Positions 3,800 through 6,775 of a DNA stretch of 6,775 nt are shown here, one piece after another (positions within the stretch are counted from its first letter, which is position 1; each line of letters opens with the position of its first letter). Both the position numbers and the translations under genes were made by a program. The stretch is from Thermoplasmatales archaeon UBA582 (GTDB lineage Archaea; Thermoplasmatota; Thermoplasmata; Thermoplasmatales; Thermoplasmataceae), in NCBI GenBank assembly GCA_002502705.1, contig DAQB01000136.1, positions 2,974 to 9,748 on the forward strand, written 5' to 3'. The notes under the pieces were generated by a model that saw only the letters and a program-made list of their open reading frames with translations, ran no database searches and was not told where the DNA came from.

Positions 3800-6349
3800 A
3801 TGAAAATTAACAAAAGATTGCTTTTAACAATATGTATAAGTGCTCTTTTCTTTTCTTCTATGTCTGCCTGGATAATACCAGGTAGTACCGCAACAAACGC
3901 TCCAACGCAGTATATGACCTCTTCAGTTGAAACTGGATATAATGTATACATGCACGAAAACGGATTGCCAATGTCTTCCGTATGGAGTGTCACAGTATCT
4001 GGTATAACATACACATCCTCATCAGACCTGATAACTTTCTCGCTGCAATATGGGGAATACAATTTTACTGCAGCAACTCGGGTCAGCGGATTTTCATGGG
4101 ATAGTGCTTATAACAATACATTTTTTGTAAATACTTCTGGAACAAATGTAAGTGTTTATTTCACACAGAACCAGTATATAGGAAATTTAAGCGTTCAATC
4201 TACACCCGAAGGAATCGCGTTTGATTCTTTCAACAATTATGTGTACGTCAGCAACGATAATAGTAATTCTGTTTCAGTCATAAGTCCTTCTAACAGAGTG
4301 GTTCAAACTATCCCAGATATGTCAGGTCCTCTTGGTGTCACATTTGATCCTTTCAATCATTATGTTTATGTCATTGAAGCTGGAACCAAATCAGTCTCTG
4401 TTCTCAACCAGTCTAATGTCGTGATTATGAACATATCTGATCAAAGGTATCCCTGTGCACTTGCTTTCGATCCCTATAACGATTACGTCTATGTGATTAA
4501 TCAAGTCAATAATACAGTCTCTGTTATCAACCAGTCTAACGTCATGATTATGAACATATCTGTGCAAATTGCTCCGCTTGCAATTGCATTCGATCCTTAT
4601 AATGATTATATTTATGTAGCTAACGCCGGAAGTAATTCAGTCTCTGTGATCAACCAGTCTAATGTTGTTGTAAAGAACATATCTGTTAAATACGAACCAC
4701 ACGGACTTGCATTCGATCCTTATAATGATTATATTTATGTAGCTAACGCCGGAAGTAATTCAGTCTCTGTGATCAACCAGTCAAATGTTGTTGTAAAGAA
4801 CATCTCCGTTGAATACTGTCCTGTAGCAATTGGGTTTGATTCCTACAATGATTACATATATGTTGATAGTTACCTTAATAATTCAGTCTCTGTGATCAAC
4901 CAGTCTAATGTTGTTGTCATGAACATACCCGTTCAATCTAATCCATACGCGATTGCATTCGATCCCTACAATGATTACATATACGTTGCTAATAGCGGTT
5001 CTGGAACAGTTTCCATTCTAAGCTCGACGACTGGTATAGCTTTCTATAACGTCCTTTTCAAAGAAAGTAATCTCCCTTCGAAAACAGAATGGAATCTGTC
5101 AATAGGTGGAAGGAACTTCTCATCGAATTCCAATGAGATATGTATCCCTCTTACAGAATCTGAATACACTTTCCATGCTTCAGCTTCTAATGATTCTTAC
5201 TTCCCAGTAGCAGGAAAAATAAGCGTTTCAAACAATCAAATTGTTAATCTACAATTCCAACAAAACATGTACGAAGTCAATTTCACTGAGTCAGGCCTAC
5301 CCTCAGCGACCACATGGTACCTAAACCTCTCCAATGGACAATCCTTCCACAGTACAACAAATACAATATCCTTCTTGGAACCGAATGGGACCTATCATTA
5401 CACGGTATCATCCATGAAAGGAAGAACATATTCGTTAACACCATCAAGCGGTAATTTCACAATTTCAGGCGCAAACCAGTCCACGTCAATAACATTTACA
5501 GAGGTAACATTCCAAGTCACATTCAATGAAACCGGACTTCCATCAGGAACATCATGGTATGTCAACATATCGGAAATGGCATCCTCAGGTCCAATCAACA
5601 CAGCATCATATACCGTTTACTTAACTAATGGCACATATAACTACATGATTGCAACACCAGACAAGAGCTATGAACCGTCTTCAGCATCATCTTCAGTAGA
5701 AGTCAATGGAGCATCTCAGAATGTAAGCATCACATTCTCAGAGCTGATGTATCAGGTAACATTCAATGAATCCGGTCTCCCCTCAGGCACCACATGGTAC
5801 CTCAACCTTTCCAGTGGACAATCCTTCCACAGCACAATGAATACAATATCCTTCTTGGAACCGAATGGGACCTATCATTACACAGTATCATCCATGAAAG
5901 GAAGAACATATTCGTTAACACCATCAAGCGGTAATTTCACAATCTCAGGTTCTGCGTATTCATCATCCGTGGCATTCTCAGAAGTAAAGTACCAGATCAC
6001 ATTCACAGAATCCGGTCTCCCCTCCGGTACAACATGGTATATTGCAGTGGACAATTCCTCTCTATACGAAGCATCCCAGTCAAACAACCTAATTGATCTA
6101 CCAAACGGAACATACTACATAACTGCAATGTCAAGAGGTTATTCATCCAGCTTCACCGGAAACAGTACACATATCATAATCACTGTGAATGGATCCTCCA
6201 TAACAGTCAATCTTACATTCACTAAGATATCATCTGTTGTGACATCAAAACATAGTTCCTCAAATGATCTATTCATTGCAATAGGTACAGCAGCAGGTAT
6301 CATTGCAGGTATTGCAGCTGGTTTCTTCGTATTCAGGAAAAAGAATTAA
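3800..6349 (+). CDS. secreted membrane-anchored surface protein: YVTN beta-propeller plus ESGLP-repeat stalk
   Basis: An 849-residue extracellular protein of unknown specific function; adhesion, envelope structure or ligand binding are plausible. Layout: signal peptide (basic MKINKR, hydrophobic core 7-23, cleavage probably 23-34); ESGLP-type domain with HENGLPMSSVW (47-123); seven 41-residue YVTN propeller blades (134-414); five ESGLP-type domains A-E starting near 416, 491, 571, 651 and 731, with motif [YF]xVxFxESGLPSGTxWY; a Ser-rich linker (812-824); and a C-terminal membrane helix rich in Gly and Ala (825-845) ending RKKN. Orientation should be outside, with the tail in the cytoplasm. 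I count about 37 N-X-S/T sequons. Start: ATG 3800 is chosen over TTG 3788 because of the signal peptide and the TATA box. No catalytic motif is visible. YVTN propellers are known from archaeal surface proteins. Ser codons shift from mostly TCT in the blades to TCA/TCC in domains B-E, hinting at modular origin. Confidence 0.9.
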   Translation: MKINKRLLLTICISALFFSSMSAWIIPGSTATNAPTQYMTSSVETGYNVYMHENGLPMSSVWSVTVSGITYTSSSDLITFSLQYGEYNFTAATRVSGFSWDSAYNNTFFVNTSGTNVSVYFTQNQYIGNLSVQSTPEGIAFDSFNNYVYVSNDNSNSVSVISPSNRVVQTIPDMSGPLGVTFDPFNHYVYVIEAGTKSVSVLNQSNVVIMNISDQRYPCALAFDPYNDYVYVINQVNNTVSVINQSNVMIMNISVQIAPLAIAFDPYNDYIYVANAGSNSVSVINQSNVVVKNISVKYEPHGLAFDPYNDYIYVANAGSNSVSVINQSNVVVKNISVEYCPVAIGFDSYNDYIYVDSYLNNSVSVINQSNVVVMNIPVQSNPYAIAFDPYNDYIYVANSGSGTVSILSSTTGIAFYNVLFKESNLPSKTEWNLSIGGRNFSSNSNEICIPLTESEYTFHASASNDSYFPVAGKISVSNNQIVNLQFQQNMYEVNFTESGLPSATTWYLNLSNGQSFHSTTNTISFLEPNGTYHYTVSSMKGRTYSLTPSSGNFTISGANQSTSITFTEVTFQVTFNETGLPSGTSWYVNISEMASSGPINTASYTVYLTNGTYNYMIATPDKSYEPSSASSSVEVNGASQNVSITFSELMYQVTFNESGLPSGTTWYLNLSSGQSFHSTMNTISFLEPNGTYHYTVSSMKGRTYSLTPSSGNFTISGSAYSSSVAFSEVKYQITFTESGLPSGTTWYIAVDNSSLYEASQSNNLIDLPNGTYYITAMSRGYSSSFTGNSTHIIITVNGSSITVNLTFTKISSVVTSKHSSSNDLFIAIGTAAGIIAGIAAGFFVFRKKN
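4199..5041 (+). repeat. seven tandem 123-bp units encoding YVTN propeller blades
   Basis: Units begin at 4199, 4322, 4445, 4568, 4691, 4814 and 4937, with exact 123-bp (41-residue) spacing; the last is cut at about 35 residues. Consensus blade: xxPxAIAFDPYNDYIYVANxGSNSVSVINQ, then SNVVVxNISVx. The preceding YIGNLSVQ strand resembles the end of a blade and could pair with blade 7, closing a seven-bladed ring. Confidence 0.9.
4586..4810 (+). repeat. near-identical tandem copies (blades 4 and 5)
   Basis: Bases 4586-4687 and 4709-4810 (102 bp each, offset 123) differ at only three positions, all synonymous. The other blades are clearly more diverged from them, so this pair marks a recent unit duplication or homogenisation. 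Confidence 0.85.
5045..6232 (+). repeat. five tandem ESGLP-type domain repeats (A-E)
   Basis: Domains begin at about 5045 (A, 75 residues), 5270 (B), 5510 (C), 5750 (D) and 5990 (E, about 81); B, C and D are each exactly 80 residues (240 bp). Each opens with an aromatic-x-V-x-F strand, E-S/T/x-G/N-LP and an invariant Trp, and most have a later NGTY turn. The alternating strand pattern suggests a small beta-sandwich; that fold is inference. A sixth diverged copy lies before the propeller (3938-4168). Confidence 0.85.
5360..5463 (+). repeat. homogenised core of domain B, duplicated at 5840-5943 in domain D
   Basis: Over 104 bp this segment differs from 5840-5943 (offset exactly 480 bp) at a single base (5404). 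The 60 bp at 5281-5340 differ at 11 positions from 5761-5820, and the sequence after about 5470 is unrelated in detail. Domain C, lying between the copies, is much more diverged. Confidence 0.85.
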
Positions 6350-6370
6350 GCCGGCTTATAATGTAATAAG

Positions 6371-6402
6371 ATGGTTTTAATTAGTTTATTTTAACTAACC
6401 AT
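6371..6402 (+). terminator. probable transcription terminator of the surface-protein gene
   Basis: Begins 22 bp after the TAA stop. TTAGTT (6381-6386) and AACTAA (6393-6398) form a perfect 6-bp inverted repeat around TATTTT. The outer ATGGTT (6371-6376) and AACCAT (6397-6402) form an alternative stem. The T-rich run at 6384-6392 suits archaeal intrinsic termination, which depends mainly on U tracts. Confidence 0.4.
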
Positions 6403-6448
6403 GAATTTATTCAACAATCTTAATTAGAATTCATAAACATTGATTCAT

Positions 6449-6509
6449 AAGTTGCTTCCCGATCAACAAGATGACCTCTTGCCTCTGTTGATTTGGAAAG
6501 CAACAACTT
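6449..6509. repeat. long imperfect inverted repeat, strong hairpin potential
   Basis: GTTGCTTCCCGATCAACA (6451-6468) pairs with TGTTGATTTGGAAAGCAAC (6486-6504), giving runs of 7 pairs at each end and a mismatched middle. Outside these, AAGTTG and CAACTT can extend the stem with a 3-nt bulge. The apical region contains a competing small hairpin, CAAGA (6467-6471) with TCTTG (6477-6481). No function is assigned. Confidence 0.6.
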
Positions 6510-6519
6510 TAGTCTTTAT

Positions 6520-6527
6520 CTTATATA
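6520..6527 (-). promoter_or_regulatory. TATA-like element pointing at the 6449-6509 hairpin
   Basis: The minus strand reads CATATATAAG here. A start site 22-27 nt downstream would fall at about 6497-6502, just inside the right arm of the inverted repeat. TATATA is nearly symmetric, so it could also act rightward, where no gene follows within range. The call rests on position and motif only. Confidence 0.25.
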
Positions 6528-6775
6528 TGTCGGCATGAATTTTTCGTCCTGAATTACAATTACACACCTGGACTTCTACTAAATAACTCTTCTAAGACTT
6601 ACCATTTGAACAATATTATAAAGGTTGTAAACCGATATTTAACATTCCGTGATTCATCCCAATTTCAACGTAAATGACTCACTTATTCTCCATTTTATTA
6701 ATCATCGTCTAAACGTGAATTTTTTTATTTTAAATTGCGTATCTCATTAATTAATCCGTAGTGTCCAGAATTATG

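Larger units (their letters stand above)
6403..6775. other. intergenic region, no supported protein gene
   Basis: AT-rich sequence up to the window end. Every start I tried closes quickly: the ATG at 6535 after 5 codons, and the GTG at 6649 after about 33 codons with no clear promoter. The last three bases are an ATG (6773-6775) that might begin the next gene, but nothing can be read beyond it. The region does contain a long imperfect inverted repeat at 6449-6509 and a TATA-like element at 6520-6527. Confidence 0.55.

Noticed and set aside
4199..5041. Regular 123-bp repeats as a possible CRISPR-like array
   Set aside because: The repeats are in-frame coding blades of a propeller with no alternating unique spacers of constant size; ordinary protein repeats.
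5398..6087. Two minus-strand open frames with almost the same C-terminal sequence
   Set aside because: They look like paralogues only because domains B and D of the surface protein are nearly identical on the other strand; not genes.
6649..6750. GTG frame of about 33 codons after a TATA-like ATTATAAAGG
   Set aside because: Spacing is loose, the composition is that of random AT-rich DNA, and no motif is visible.
6773..6775. Terminal ATG as the start of a next gene
   Set aside because: Only three bases are visible and the upstream ATTAATTAAT is a weak promoter match; cannot be supported.

Overview
The window looks like chromosomal DNA of a Thermoplasmata archaeon, probably a wall-less acidophile related to Thermoplasma, Ferroplasma or Cuniculiplasma. 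The assignment rests on four things: a giant surface protein built from the 'ESGLPSGTTW' repeat module that I associate with this group, archaeal TATA boxes placed about 25 nt before start codons (leaderless mRNAs), few Shine-Dalgarno sites, and moderately AT-rich DNA. The lineage call is inference; I could not search a database.

Left half (1-3278), a corrinoid (vitamin B12) neighbourhood. On the + strand is the 3' part of a FecCD/BtuC-type ABC transporter permease (3-599), overlapped by 20 bp by its ATPase partner (580-1329, BtuD-like). Facing them on the - strand are a histidine-phosphatase-family enzyme (1330-1929, possibly a CobC-like alpha-ribazole phosphatase) and, upstream of it, a cobyrinic acid a,c-diamide synthase CbiA (2010-3278, TTG start). 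The ATPase and phosphatase stop codons abut with no base between them. Together the set suggests corrinoid import plus corrin-ring amidation and nucleotide-loop steps. The transporter substrate is inferred from its neighbours, since FecCD permeases also carry iron-siderophores and haem.

Middle gap (3279-3799). About 520 bp without a convincing gene. It carries the leftward cbiA promoter, a strong inverted repeat (3426-3466), a degenerate direct repeat (3455-3579), a small palindrome, and the rightward promoter of the next gene just before 3800.

Right half (3800-6349). One 849-residue secreted, membrane-anchored protein. In order it has a signal peptide, one ESGLP-type domain, a seven-bladed YVTN beta-propeller made of exactly 41-residue blades, five more ESGLP-type domains (three of exactly 80 residues), a short Ser-rich linker, and a C-terminal transmembrane helix with a basic tail. 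It carries about 37 N-glycosylation sequons. The repeats show recent duplication (blades 4 and 5) and probable gene conversion (domains B and D).

Right flank (6350-6775). About 425 bp without a supported gene. It holds a hairpin and T-rich stretch just after the stop (probable terminator) and a long imperfect inverted repeat at 6449-6509. A TATA-like element sits just to the right of that repeat, so a small leftward RNA is possible but unproven.

I found no CRISPR array, rRNA, tRNA or transposase gene. The most unusual object is the propeller-on-stalk surface protein and its repeat dynamics.
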